Shown here: piece after piece, positions 12,022 to 22,435 of the stretch
Layout: every line of letters starts with the position of its first letter
Position numbering within the stretch: position 1 is the first letter of the stretch
Assembly (NCBI GenBank): GCA_018136815.1
Contig: CM030939.1
Location: 2,178,808-2,242,807 of the forward strand
From: Isochrysis galbana
Taxonomy: Eukaryota > Haptophyta > Isochrysidales > Isochrysidaceae
DNA length: 64,000 nt
Direction: 5' to 3'
Notes under the pieces: generated by a model
The model's database searches: none
What the model was told of the DNA's origin: nothing
What the model saw: the letters and a program-made list of their open reading frames with translations, nothing else
Made by a program: the position numbers and the translations under genes

Positions 12022-12680
12022 GAAGACGTGCACATTGATTATCTAAGAGCCAAGTGTGAAGGCTGCCGCAAGGTGGCAACATTCACGCAAATCGTGTGCC
12101 GTACGATGGCCGCCAATCTGACCAATTTCCCGCCACAAAATGATCACCGATCCGACCATCATTTTCCCGCCACGAGATGATCATCAGTCACAAGGATCTA
12201 CGTATTGCAGATCTTATTGCAAATCTCTTGATGATGTCGTCATGTCGATGTTGTGATGACTCTTGGCGCAGTCTCGTGATGGTTCAAGCCAACTGTACGC
12301 CCCCAGAGAGGTGTAGCAGATCTACGTAGTGCGCGGGATGTGGAATGCAGTATCTACCTATCCATAGCGTGTGAGCCTTCTATCGTTGTAAAAGGTGAGG
12401 GCACCTGGGTTGAACAAAACTTCGGTGCATCGGGAGTCGGATTTGTATTTCCTGGACTCGGGGAAGTGTTCCCCGCCTCCCCCCCCGCGCAATCCGATGT
12501 GGGAGCGGAGCGAGTGGGGACCGACTTGCGGGCCGCTGGCGACTCGCTGGACAAGGCGGCAAGAGCGGCTGAATGAAACCTCAGGTTCGGGTTTTTTGGT
12601 ACCCCCCTCCCATGGGACCCTGAGAGACTGTTAATTTCTCCCCCCAACACACAACTGTATTTAAAAAGATAGGGCCATGT
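12022..12680. other. Intergenic between convergent genes
   Basis: 12110-12260 contains repeated GATGATCA/CCGCCA motifs (CCGCCACAAAATGATCACCG and CCGCCACGAGATGATCATC). No gene is seen. Confidence 0.4.
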
Positions 12681-12760
12681 CAACTATCTTTATAACGATA
12701 GGGTCATGTAGCGCGCCTCGCTCCTCTCCTTGCCGCGCCGGGCCGATCAAGAGATGTCGG
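12681..12760 (+). mobile_element. LINE 5'-end fragment
   Basis: CAACTATCTTTATAACGATA followed by GGGTCATGTAGCGCGCC matches the 5' end of the LINE at 37235 (hairpin, GGGTCATG, AGCGCGC). The homology fades after about 60-80 bp. The ORF1 ATG is followed by a stop codon, so the copy is dead. A partial duplicate of the hairpin's 3' arm (GATAGGGCCATG) lies just upstream at 12668. Confidence 0.6.
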
Positions 12761-12886
12761 GGTGAAAAAAAACCGGACCTCGGGTTGCACCTTCTAAACT
12801 TGCAGTTGCAGTGGAAGGCACTTGCCGCTTCTGGACCTCAGTGCCTTCATCACCAACTTGTTACACCATCTTATAATGACATGACT

Positions 12887-14721
12887 TTAGCTGACGACAA
12901 CATTGTGGCAATCAATTTGAACAAAGTGAGCTCGCAACATCGGCCGCCCCGTAGAACGTTCTATGAGCCTTGGATGGTCCTTCAACCAGGCCTCAATGGC
13001 AGAAACAACAGATTCGCGCCACTCTGCCCCTTTTGCACGTCCATCCGCGGCGGAGCAGACCAACGGAAGGAGAGAATCGGCGCAGCGGAGCGTAGTGAAG
13101 CCAACAATCCAGTACAAAGCGTCGTGGAGCTCAAGCTCTCTATGGATATAAGACTTGGAATCGTCCCGTCCAACGCTTGCCGTTTGTGTCGTCGCGTTGA
13201 TTCCATCGGACAATTTGTCAATGTCTGGAGGTGAAGAACTTATCGCCCCAACTACACGCATTCCCACGAGCTTCTTACCGTCTAGGGCATATGGAGAGCA
13301 AGAGAGGACGAGCCTTTGCCGGCCAGTCATCATGGCCATGGCGAGCACCTCTGCTTGTCTTCCATTCCACCTGCATATAGAATAAAGTGTGGGATTCATC
13401 TCAGCTTGCAATTCAAATTATGGGGGCAGAGGCCACGAGCGCCTCGCTCCAATGACTCCTGTCGTCGCAGTGCGCTATCAGCCTTTCTTCAGGGGTGATA
13501 AGTGCTGTGAGTGTTGTTGGCATCGACGTCTCGGGCGTGCACTAGGTGTGTGAATCTAGCCCTATGATAAAGAGGCCTGGCGCAATTGTTGCGAGTCACG
13601 TCGCACATGAAGAGGGCAAATGGAGAGAAGGGCCAAGCCTCGGGGATGCTCAGCCCGCACACAGACACGGTGCACGTTGGCAGCAACGCGATTGCTGTAG
13701 CGACAAGCCAGGGTTGCGATCCAACCTGCGAAAAACGTCAGGGTTTGACGGTATGAAACGCAGCACAAAAGATTTTGCATTCCGACGGCAGCCTAGGAAC
13801 TCGGACCTGGCCTACCTGTGCATCGCAGCCAAATCCAATGATGTAAGCAGGGAGAGTTGTAAGAAAAGCCGCTCCCACGGAGCGGGACATGACCACTAAG
13901 ATTCCAGTGTGCAGTAGCACCATCAAAACGGAACCTAGCCAACGCAGCGCCGGCGGCGCAAAGAGCAAGGCTGGGACAATAGCCAACTCGAGCGCAAGCG
14001 TGCCCACGCCAGTCAGCGTAGTGGCCCAGGGCCTAGAAGAGAGCATTTGGTTTAGCACCCTAGAAAGTGGTGCAGCTGAGGTGGATTTGCCGAAGATCTG
14101 CAAGTATGTTGCCATTGTCGAGGGCGCCGCCCAACTGCGCAGGCCTCCAACACGCACCTTGGCCGCACCCGCGCTGAGAACAAAGTGGGTCACTACACCG
14201 AGTGAGACGCCGGATGCATACTCTGAGGGGAGGCAAACTGCCCACACGCAATAGAGCAACGGGTATTCGCCATGCCGAGAGGTGGCGCTCGACTCGACCA
14301 GGTGATAGACGGAGACGACAAGCGCAATGGCGAGGCGGAGGGGTATAGTCTGCGGGAGAATGAGGCCGAGGGTAAGGGAGCAGGGCAGTAGGATGTGCAC
14401 GGTAATCCTGTGTTCATGAAGCCAGAGGAGCAGCCTCTTGTTCAGCCAGGGCGGCCGCACGAGCAGCGAACCAGCCGAGAGGTAGTGGATGTGGTGGCGG
14501 GTGGAGAGGCGGAAAAGCAATGCCCACAACAGGTGGGCCGCCAGCTGCATTGCGTATAGCCGCGCAGCGACCGGGTGGGACGGCATGCCATGCCCCGTGT
14601 GGTGGAAAGGGGAGGGAGGGGAAGGGGGAGGCGGGCGGGCGGGTTGGGGTTGGGGGTTGGAGGGGAGCGAGCGAAACAACAGCCACGTCCGTCCGTCCGC
14701 TGCTCCTCGTCCACAATTCAC
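12887..14721 (-). CDS. Polytopic membrane protein, HTTM/DoxX-like, three exons
   Basis: Exons 14721-13816, 13725-13607 and 13370-12887 join with matching phases (0 and 2) through GT-AG introns of 90 and 236 bp, giving 502 aa. The exon 1 part has six to seven hydrophobic segments with YLSAGSLLVRP, FVLSAGAAKVRVGG, LALELAIVPALLF, LLHTGIL and GAAFLTTLPAYIIGFG. Exon 2 gives a further segment ending WPFSPFALFM. Exon 3 is a soluble tail with VGMRVVGAI and no known domain. The arrangement resembles HTTM and vitamin-K-carboxylase-related membrane proteins, but the catalytic features cannot be confirmed. The true start may be a later Met (for example the one before QLAAHLL), because residues 1-45 are low-complexity. 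Substrate unknown. Confidence 0.6.
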
Positions 14722-14978
14722 AATTCTGCTCCAGAGTTATTAGTCAGCTCGCCGACGCTAGAGAGTCTCCGCGCGCGCGAACGGCTCCACGCCGTCGAAG
14801 CAGCGCGCGCGACCTCCCCTCCCCCGGTCTTCCAGGGAAAGGGTAGTTGGGAGTAGCGCCAGCAATCTGCCTCGTGCCGTGCAAGTAGCGGCTAGTTTTT
14901 AAGGTGGTAGGCGCAGGTTTTCTTCGGGGGGGGGGGGGGGGAGGCTCTCGCGCGAAGCGATCGCAGAGTCCCCAGCGC

Positions 14979-16394
14979 ATGTCCAGCGGCCGCCGGGGGG
15001 GGGGCTCAGGAGAGCCGACGGGCACCTCCACCTCATCAGACTCGGGGAGCCAACATGGCGAGGAGGTTTCTGACCCAGAGATGGATGGCGATGGCCGCGA
15101 GGCGCCACGCAAGCGCGGCCGCCCCAAGAAGAAGCAGGAGGATGCGTCCGCCGCTGCGCCCTCCGCGGCCAACGCGCAGAAGAAGAGGAGGGGATGCCCA
15201 CAGGGCACACACAACAATGTCCTCACACCACCACTCCTTGATGAGGAGGTGGAGGACTTGCATCCTCGCAAACGCCGCCGCCGATCATCGGGCATCTTTT
15301 CTCCAGCGATGGTCGAGCGTGCAGAGCGCGAGCGAAAGAAGTGTGAGCGCGAGCGGCAGCGCCACCGGGAAGCGCAGCTGGCGGACAAGGCGTTTTCGAT
15401 ATACGCGGCGATGGACGTGAAGGAGCTCTGCAGGGGCATCGCCGATGCCTTCGTGACGCGATGCTGTGCGGCGGACGCGGTGCCCCTCGCGCCTGAGTCC
15501 CGGATGACGTCGGGCATCTGCACCAACTTTGTGCTAGCGTTCCGGTGCTCGAATTGCGGCGACATTCGCAACGTGCGCACGAATGGCAGCGTGAGACTCA
15601 ACATCGCTGACCACGACGAGGACTGCGACGATGAGAGCATGCAGGATCTGCCAGCGGATGGACGGAAGACTCACACGCGCAAGCGCAAGCGCAAGCGCAC
15701 CAACGCGCGTCCTGAGTACGTGGTGCGCGAGGTACTCGGCTGTCTCCTCTCTGGCCGAAACTACAGTGAGTACGCGACCGAGGCGATCGTCAAGAACATG
15801 CCCAACCGCATCTCGCACTCGAGCTTCGACAGATATGTCGGCCTGATGCTCCCCGTCACGGCCGTCCTTCAGAAAGAGATGATCGACCTGGGTCGGAAGC
15901 TGGTGGTGCGATATGGCAAGATAGAGAACCTGATATTGACGAATGATTTTTTTTGGCAGACTCGAGGCCACACCTCTGCCAATGGCTCGGGCACAATATG
16001 CGACTTGCAGTCGGGCGCCATCCTTGCGTTTCGCCACTACTGCGTTGGCAACGACGCGTTGAGTGATGCGGGCGGCTTCGAATTCACCTCCAAGGCGATG
16101 GACGCTGTTGGTTGCGGCGAGATGCTCGATGACATAGTGCAGTGGATGGAAGGGGAGGTGGATGAGCAGATGGAAGTGGAAGGCCTCTACTTGCAACCGG
16201 CTTTGCAAGGCATCGTTCTGGACGGCGATGCCTCGACGAACACCCTCGTACCCGTTGTTCTCTCCAAGGCCAAGAAGGCGCTTACCGATGGCAAGAGCAA
16301 ATACTGCAACGAGTTGCGCGTGTACAAGTGCACCAATCACATGGGCAAGAACTGCGGCAAGAAGGCGGTGGACGTGGGGAAGAAGTGGCACTGA
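14979..16394 (+). pseudogene. Mutator-like DDE transposase, N-terminal part (interrupted)
   Basis: The frame begins at ATG 14979 (the open frame extends to 14904 through a G-run). The N-terminus is basic and carries an AT-hook-like RKRGRPKKK. A Cys pair with later His/Cys (CSNCGD...HDEDC) looks like a zinc-binding unit. The DDE core reads LTNDFFWQTRGH, then GTICDLQSGAI, GIVLDGDASTN and YKCTNHMGKNCGKK. These correspond to the D...RGH, GDGDSS and NH..KN motifs of the metazoan-type Mutator-like transposase family. The frame stops two codons after GKK, exactly where repeat sequence shared with 62035 begins. An alternative is splicing of the whole insert, since GAC|GTGGGG and CTGCAG|GAC are in phase 0. 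Confidence 0.6.
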
Positions 16395-17727
16395 CGAATT
16401 GGTATGGCCCATAGGGCCTGAGGGCAATGAGGAAGGATGCATGCCGGCGGCAGGCGCGGCGGAGGAGACGACTTCAGAGGTGCTGACGGGCTGAAGCCCG
16501 TCAGCAGAGAAAGGCGGGCAGGCGGGCTTGAGCGAGGGCGAGGACGGCGGCGAGAACGACATGGAACGAGCGGCGAGAGGCGAGGGCGAGTGAGAGGAGG
16601 GCTGTGATGGCAGGGGCTGGCGAGGCGAGGCGAGTTTGTTGGGTACGAGTGTTACGAGAGCGAGAGCGACGAGAGCGAGAGCGACGACGGATGACGACTG
16701 ACGATAGGACGACGGACAAAGACACCCAGGAAAACACCCCGACTCTCGCCCCACGACTTTCTCACATAACTCGAATGAAATCAAACCCAACCACTCCGGC
16801 CAGACAACGACGGACGACGATCAGAAGGCGATCTGTCGGCGATCCCGTCTGGAAGGGGAATCGCACCATAACGGAAACGAGGGGCAATCCTGCCGCGCAG
16901 GATTCCAAGAGACCTACCAAATAAGACGAAAGGAGTGCGATGTGCCTAAGGGGGAGATACGAAGAGGTCGTAAATTAAACCTGATTGCCCCCAGAAGCAG
17001 ATAAAGAACCGCTGTAGAGATAGCAAATTAAACCTATTTGCGAGGCGCCTGGGAGGAAGAAAGGTGGGGAAACTTCCCTTCTCTTTCGAGAGGAAGAGAG
17101 AGGGCGCTCCACAACCCACGATCCCATGCATCCAAGCGAAGCTTTTGACCGAGAACGAGAACGAGAGAATTATAACGATAAATACCGAACGACGAAGAGA
17201 AGAGCGAAGCCTAACGAGTGTCGATTCGCGAATGCGACACCCCCCTGCTAGGATCGAGCGTCCCGCGAGGAAAGAAGAGAACCTAACGGACATCGGACAT
17301 CGGAGAGCTCCAAGCAAGCCACGAGAAAGGCGGAAGAGCAATCCTGAACGAGACCGAATGAGCCAAGAGCGAAGAGCGAATAAATCCGAAGAGCGAATGA
17401 AACAATAAATCTGAAGAGCGAATGAAACAATAACAATAAATCCGAAGAGCGAATGAAACAATGAATCCGAATGGATGGAGAGCCGCGCGCCAAACGTCGA
17501 ACCAAGACGGAAGACGTGATGAGCGACGCACCGAGAAGTTACGAACAATCGAGGACCGATGAGAACGCGGAACGACGGGAATCGAGAATCGAGAACGAGA
17601 AACGAAGAACGCGGAACGACGAGAATCAAGAATCGATGAACGAGAAACGAAGAACGCGGAACGACGAGAATCGAGAATCGAGAATCGAAGAACGAACGAC
17701 GAACGACCGGGATACGAGGACCGCTCG
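16392..17727. mobile_element. Repeat inserted in the transposase gene
   Basis: Starting at TGACGAATTG (16392), about 120 bp match 62035-62165, including CATAGGGCCTGAGG and GACGGGCTGA.GCCCGTCAG, a small inverted repeat. The remainder is purine-rich with tandem arrays. The shared sequence begins abruptly at TG, which would suit an LTR edge. No matching target duplication was found, so its nature (solo LTR or other) is unproven. Confidence 0.5.
17340..17700. repeat. Two short tandem-repeat arrays
   Basis: 17340-17470 repeats a unit of GAAGAGCGAATGAAACAATA type. 17575-17700 repeats CGAGAAACGAAGAACGCGG / AACGACGAGAATCGAGAATC units. Both lie inside the nested insertion. Confidence 0.8.
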
Positions 17728-18903
17728 CTGCAGGACATCGCGGTGCAGGGCATTGAAGAGATGGCCAACCACCTCGCCAATATCCACACGGGCCCGGGCT
17801 TCATCACGGGCGAGATGCGTACCTGCAGACTGCACGACCTACACAATCCGGACGGTTCCGAGTACAACTCGCGCCAATACAACGACTGCAAGGACTTCAA
17901 CTTGGGCATGCAGGATTGGCTGCGGTCCAACATTGTGGACAAGATCGACGACGTCATCCATCCTACACTGGGAGGTGTGTGCCAGAATGCCTCAGAGCGA
18001 GTTGGCACTGTCGCGCTCAGGTACCGTGACAAAGAGACAAGGCTGTACCCGACGCACTACACGGTCTCTACGGCGCTGGCTATTTGCCATGTGCAGAACG
18101 TGGTCATACACAAGTTCAGGCAAGAGCTGGCGGCCGACTCGGAGGTGGACGGCGACATAGAGGCGTTTGGAACGATGGAGTCGAGGCTGCACGAGTTGCT
18201 GGGTCTCTCCACTACAGAATGGCAGCGAGACGAGTGGTTGGCGCGCGCAACGCAGCGGGCACGGAGATCCCTCATGCGGCGGACCACGGAGTACAAGAGG
18301 TACCGCAAGAGGCAGCGCAAGGAGCAGACGGAGAAGAGAGGCAAGCAGAAGAGTCACTCGAGCTACACGTACAAGAACGACACGGGCGGTCGACCTTCCT
18401 CCTCGGCTCCTCATGACAAAGGTGAGGCGGGCGCGTGCACTTGCACCGCCACGTGTCTCCGCGCGTGCCCCTGCAGGCAAGCGAAAATGACGTGCACCGC
18501 CGCTTGCCACCCTGCGAGCCAGAAGTGCCAGAATGGTTGGGGCCCGAAGAAGCCAGCTGCCTCCGCTGCCGCACACGCGTCGGCGACCTGCAACAGCATG
18601 CCCGGCGTGCTGCTGAGCGCAGCTGCGTCTGTGGTGGTGCAGCTCTCGCCGCCTGCAGCGGACGAGGACCTCGTCGGCCGTGCCATCATGTACAACTTCG
18701 AGGCCGCTGGGTGGTGCCAAGGGGAAGTGGTGGAGAGAGTGGACGATCCAGAGGAGGTGGATGAGGAAATAGATCACCCTGCCAATTACCTGGTGTATTA
18801 CACAGTGAATGACACGCAGGTGGCCCATTATTTGCACCCCAGTGAGTATTCCCATGTGTTTCCCGGGTTGCCGCGCGGATGGTACTTGCTGGTAGACACA
18901 TAA
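17728..18903 (+). pseudogene. Mutator-like transposase, C-terminal part with CXC cysteine cluster
   Basis: The frame resumes with SLQDIAVQGIEEMANHL and continues through LHDLHNPDGSEYN and NASERVGTVALRYRDKETRL, a His/Asn-rich region typical of the end of this DDE family, to the stop at 18903. Then comes a cysteine cluster, CTCTATCLRACPC...CTAACHP...CQN, which follows the CXC (tesmin/MSL2-type) spacing and is often found in transposases. The last about 90 residues (LVGRAIMYNFEAAGWCQG...GWYLLVD) look like a small beta-barrel, possibly Tudor-like. With 14979-16394 it forms one transposase of about 870 residues, broken by the insertion. Confidence 0.6.
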
Positions 18904-19984
18904 TGAAAGCATGGAAGTGCAGTATGAAACTGTTTGTATTTAACATACACATCTCTCCCAGGGGACATCTCCTCTCATCACCTGTCACCGTCCGACTTTA
19001 TGCTCGGCGCCCGTGAAATCGCCACAGAAGCTCGAATCGGCGGCTAAGGAGTGACCGAAATGGAGCCGGCAGTGCTCACCAACGAGTCTGAATTAGGCGA
19101 AGAGCTTTGGCATCCATTCTGAAGAGGTGGAAACCAGAACGAAACATATTTTTTTGTGAATTATCAGCAAAGTTTAGACCACCTTCACGCACTATAAAGC
19201 AAATCAAATGACAACAACATTGGAGTCGAACGGTGAATGAAGCCTGGAGGCGAGGAGCAGTCCCTATAATTCACTAAAAAATATGAGCAGTCTAGCCCCA
19301 GTGTTGGGGCAGAGAATGAGCCGTCAGGGGCCCGTCACCTGCTCCCCCATCTCGTATGCCGACCCGTTCCGCGCGGCCACTCCTTAGCCCCCTTTTCCGG
19401 GGTCGGGAGGTCTCGCAAACCAACGAGCGTGGCGGCCTCCCACGAGCTCCTTGGCAGCATGTGCGCGCGCACATTCATGCCTTCGACACAGCTGGCCCTT
19501 CGGCTACAGCACACCTCATCGCGCCCCACTCGCCCGTTCGAGAAATCACTCGCCTTTCCGCTGTCCCTCAACGCCAGTCCGAGCGACGTAGAAGGGAGCC
19601 GCCAGAGCGCGGCTGCAGAGGCCACCAGAGGCCACCAGTGCGCGCCTCGCGGCACTGGAGTGACCCCACATACTGGTGGGGCCGACCTGCCCCGCGTCTG
19701 CGCCGTGCAGGCTGCGCACACACCCGCCAGGCCGGCCTTGCGCTCGCTCCGCGCTCCGAGGCTGTCTGGAGAGAGAGGATGCAAGGGAGGCGCTTCCGCG
19801 GCGCAATGCCTGCAGCGCCGGTGCTGCACCTTCGATCAAAGTGGTGTACCCCGTCGAGCTCTGCCCGCAGCCGCGGCCTCACCGACTTCTCCCAGTGCAT
19901 TCTGGAGCTAGAGCCCCATGCCTGCGGCCGACTGCCAGCGCGGCCGCCGCCATGGGAGCGGCCGTAAAAGCCCCGCCAATAGTA
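18904..19984. other. 3' region of the Mutator-like element
   Basis: Overlapping Arg/Ala-rich frames (19335-19829 minus, 19356-19967 plus) have no domain. No second transposon gene can be supported. Confidence 0.4.
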
Positions 19985-20000
19985 GCGCCTACCACCTTAA

Positions 20001-20872
20001 GATTTTTTATAGTGATGCGCCCCACATTCACATTCACATTCACCACTCTGATACCTTCCCGTGAGCGCCCGCCTCCGCCTCAACCTCCCAAAGTAGACCG
20101 TCACGCGCGGGGCAAGGGAGGGGGGTCACTTCCCGACGCCATTGCCTTTCGTGGGACGGGAAGGGGTTGTTCGGAGGGGGGAGGCGGCTGGCGGGGCAGG
20201 TGCAAGGGGGGACCCTGCGGAATCCTTGGACACTCAGCGGGAGGTGGAGGTGGAAAATAGTGGTTAAAAAGAGTGAGTGACCGGGCTATACTTAGGTGTG
20301 CTCAGCATGCCGAATGGATCGCATTGGGGTGGGGTTCAAGTCCCCTTTAAGGGGGGAGCCGGGAGATGGGGGAAGGAGCGTGCCATCCCCCATGTAAACC
20401 AAGTACTAGTACCATGCATAAGCACTTCGTTGAACCTGGACAAGAATGAGAGCAGGACGCGGAACCAAGTTCGTACCCTGAATAACGCCTCTCAAAGACG
20501 GAAGGAGAAGCAAAAGCAAAAGCTCTTGGGAACATCTTTCTCTTATCTAACCACGGTTCATCATCGTTACCTCCATGGCTCACAGCTCATTGCGTCCCAT
20601 CAGCTCGCGAAAAGCGACCGCTCTCCGTTAGCACACTCTACCCTCCCTCTTCTTGGGTTCATCATCGTTACCTCCATGGCTCACAGCTCATTGCGTCCCA
20701 TCAGCTCGCGAAAAGCGACCGCTCTCCGTTAGCACACTCCACCCTCTCTTTTCTTGCCTTTCTTTTTGATTCCGGCTTGCGAGCCGACGGCAGACGCACC
20801 CGCGGAGTAGAGTACTATGAGGGCGCGGGACAGGGCCACGTGGTGCCTGGTGCCATGATAGATTGAGGGTTG
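20001..20872. other. Intergenic with a tandem duplication
   Basis: Nothing coding is supported. It contains the 101-bp duplication listed separately and the 3' flank of the minus-strand gene that follows. Confidence 0.4.
20555..20756. repeat. Two tandem 101-bp units
   Basis: The segment starting GGTTCATCATCGTTACCTCC recurs after exactly 101 bp with only a few differences near the end of the unit. Confidence 0.85.
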
Positions 20873-21946
20873 TTATCTTTCCGATACCTGTGGCCCTCTC
20901 AATCGATCCGATGGGTGGGCCCCTTTCCTCTTTCCAGCATGATTGAGACCCATCCTCCTGCCAAGTTTACTAGCTCGCAAGGCCAACTGAGCTTTGTACC
21001 TCGTCAGGGCTTGCTTGCCTTCATCGCCTGATATCACAGCCAAATCGGGCGCGTCCACCCAATCCAACGAGCTCACACTAAGCTGAGTAGATCCGGCGCT
21101 TCCGGCCGGCTGCTTGCTTGCCGCAGAGCCCGCAATGAGCCACTGCGTGTTGATCTTCTCGGGTTGCAAGGCCAAGTCCCGTGCATGGAAAATCCCGCGT
21201 GGCTGACCAACATGCTCCCGGTAGCCGATGAACCACGAGTCGCCGGCGAACCAGAGAGCTCGAGAAGTTTTGGAGCTCGGCCCGCTGGCAGAAGTGCTCG
21301 TCGCGACCCGCTCATATACGTAACGATCGTTCACTATCCAGTACTCATCAGCGTGATTGTTGCCATTATTCGGATCCTTTAGCCGTCTATACACCCCGAC
21401 CCATGAGGAGCGTAGCCGATCAAATTTTGGGTTGTCAGACCGGCGCGGGGTAAAGTAGACTGTGCCCGCACCGTTTGCCAGCACTGCGCGCTTTGCTCCG
21501 AGCATGGCTGCCATTGCAGCCAGGCCCTCCGTGTCTCCGACACACCGGAGGTTCGGCAGCGGCATCGAGCCGTTGGACGTGCCGAGTGCAGTGGTCCAGA
21601 CGGAGCTGACTGCGTTGGGTGTAGCAGCTTGCGGGGCGCGGGCGAATATGGAGCCGCGCCGCTCTCCCAGATGCTCAGCCGAGCCGACAAACCAGCCCAG
21701 CTGCGGCACGCTCCACATGAGCGGTTGGAGCAGCGCTGCATCGCCCGCGAGCTGCTTCGCGCGCACGTCCTTCTTCTCGGTGTTTGAGTTCGTCCACCAG
21801 GTGTCGCCGTCCTTGTGGCGGTAGCTCGGCCGGCCATGCACCTCGCCCGCCAGCACGTACTCTCCCAGCCAGCGCTCGGGAGGGCACTGCGGGCCCTCGC
21901 ACACCAAAAAAACGGAGGATAGGCCGCCGAGCACGAGGCCGAGCAT
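20873..21946 (-). CDS. Putative secreted or membrane-anchored two-repeat protein
   Basis: 357 aa from ATG 21944-21946. Residues 1-16 (MLGLVLGGLSSVFLVC) resemble a signal peptide or anchor. Two related modules follow. At about 25-110, GEYVLAGEVHGRPSYRHKDG, a W-rich strand and LGWFVGSAEHLGERRG. At about 175-270, SWVGVYRRLKDPNNG...EYWIVND, LWFAGDSWFIGYREHVGQPRG. Both fit a G-x-Y ... RPxY ... W ... WxxG ... G..RG pattern of beta-strand modules found in algal proteins of unknown function. The C-terminus is basic. It is divergent from the cap methyltransferase gene with 489 bp between the starts. Function unknown; ligand binding outside the cell is only a guess. Confidence 0.5.
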   Translation of the reverse strand: MLGLVLGGLSSVFLVCEGPQCPPERWLGEYVLAGEVHGRPSYRHKDGDTWWTNSNTEKKDVRAKQLAGDAALLQPLMWSVPQLGWFVGSAEHLGERRGSIFARAPQAATPNAVSSVWTTALGTSNGSMPLPNLRCVGDTEGLAAMAAMLGAKRAVLANGAGTVYFTPRRSDNPKFDRLRSSWVGVYRRLKDPNNGNNHADEYWIVNDRYVYERVATSTSASGPSSKTSRALWFAGDSWFIGYREHVGQPRGIFHARDLALQPEKINTQWLIAGSAASKQPAGSAGSTQLSVSSLDWVDAPDLAVISGDEGKQALTRYKAQLALRASKLGRRMGLNHAGKRKGAHPSDRLRGPQVSER

Positions 21947-22435
21947 TTCCGCCCTCGAGAGGCGCGCCGGGAGGGAAGGCGGGGGAGTGGGGGGGGGGAG
22001 GGAGGGGTCCTCACGTGGAGCGGCGCGCTGCGGCGAGCGGGGGGCGAAGATGTCCCGCCACGAGTGGCTGGCTCACCACCCTGCTCTCTTCTCTCGCTCT
22101 CTTCTCTCTCCCCTCCCTCCCTTCTCCCTCTCTTCTCTCTCTCTCTTCCCTAAAATTCTCTAGAGTACTCGTAGGAGCAGTTCTCCACTCTCTCTTTTCT
22201 TGCACTCTACGAGCATGTATGCTGTCTGTGTTTATTAAGATTTACTCCGCGTCTTTCTGCTCCTAGGGAGTCCTCCTATTCCATGATGATGTGTTGTGAA
22301 TGTTGTGACGTTGTCAGCGCGCGCGCGCGGGCCTACGAGTCCTGCAAACATTAAATTGCTTCTAGTAGTATATGTGTGTGTGGGTCGGAGCGAACGCATC
22401 ACGTCTTCTTCTCGCCGCTCCCGCCGCGGCGCGCG
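21947..22435. promoter_or_regulatory. Divergent intergenic region
   Basis: 489 bp separates two divergently transcribed genes, so both promoters should lie here. It holds a G-run (21990-22000) and a pyrimidine tract (22083-22150), typical of 5' flanks in this window. No TATA box is convincing. Confidence 0.4.

Larger units (their letters stand above)
14899..20000 (+). mobile_element. Mutator-like DNA transposon (TIR-bounded)
   Basis: TTAAGGTGGTAGGCGC at 14899-14914 is repeated inverted at 19985-20000, bounding about 5.1 kb that contains a DDE transposase on the plus strand. Outside both ends are T-rich stretches; a clear target duplication was not found, so the exact boundaries may be a few bases further out. 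The element also contains a nested insertion (about 16392-17727) and 1 kb of 3' sequence without a certain gene. Confidence 0.6.

Noticed and set aside
15534..16790. 418-aa minus-strand ORF
   Set aside because: It lies antisense to the transposase, whose DDE motifs are clear on the plus strand.
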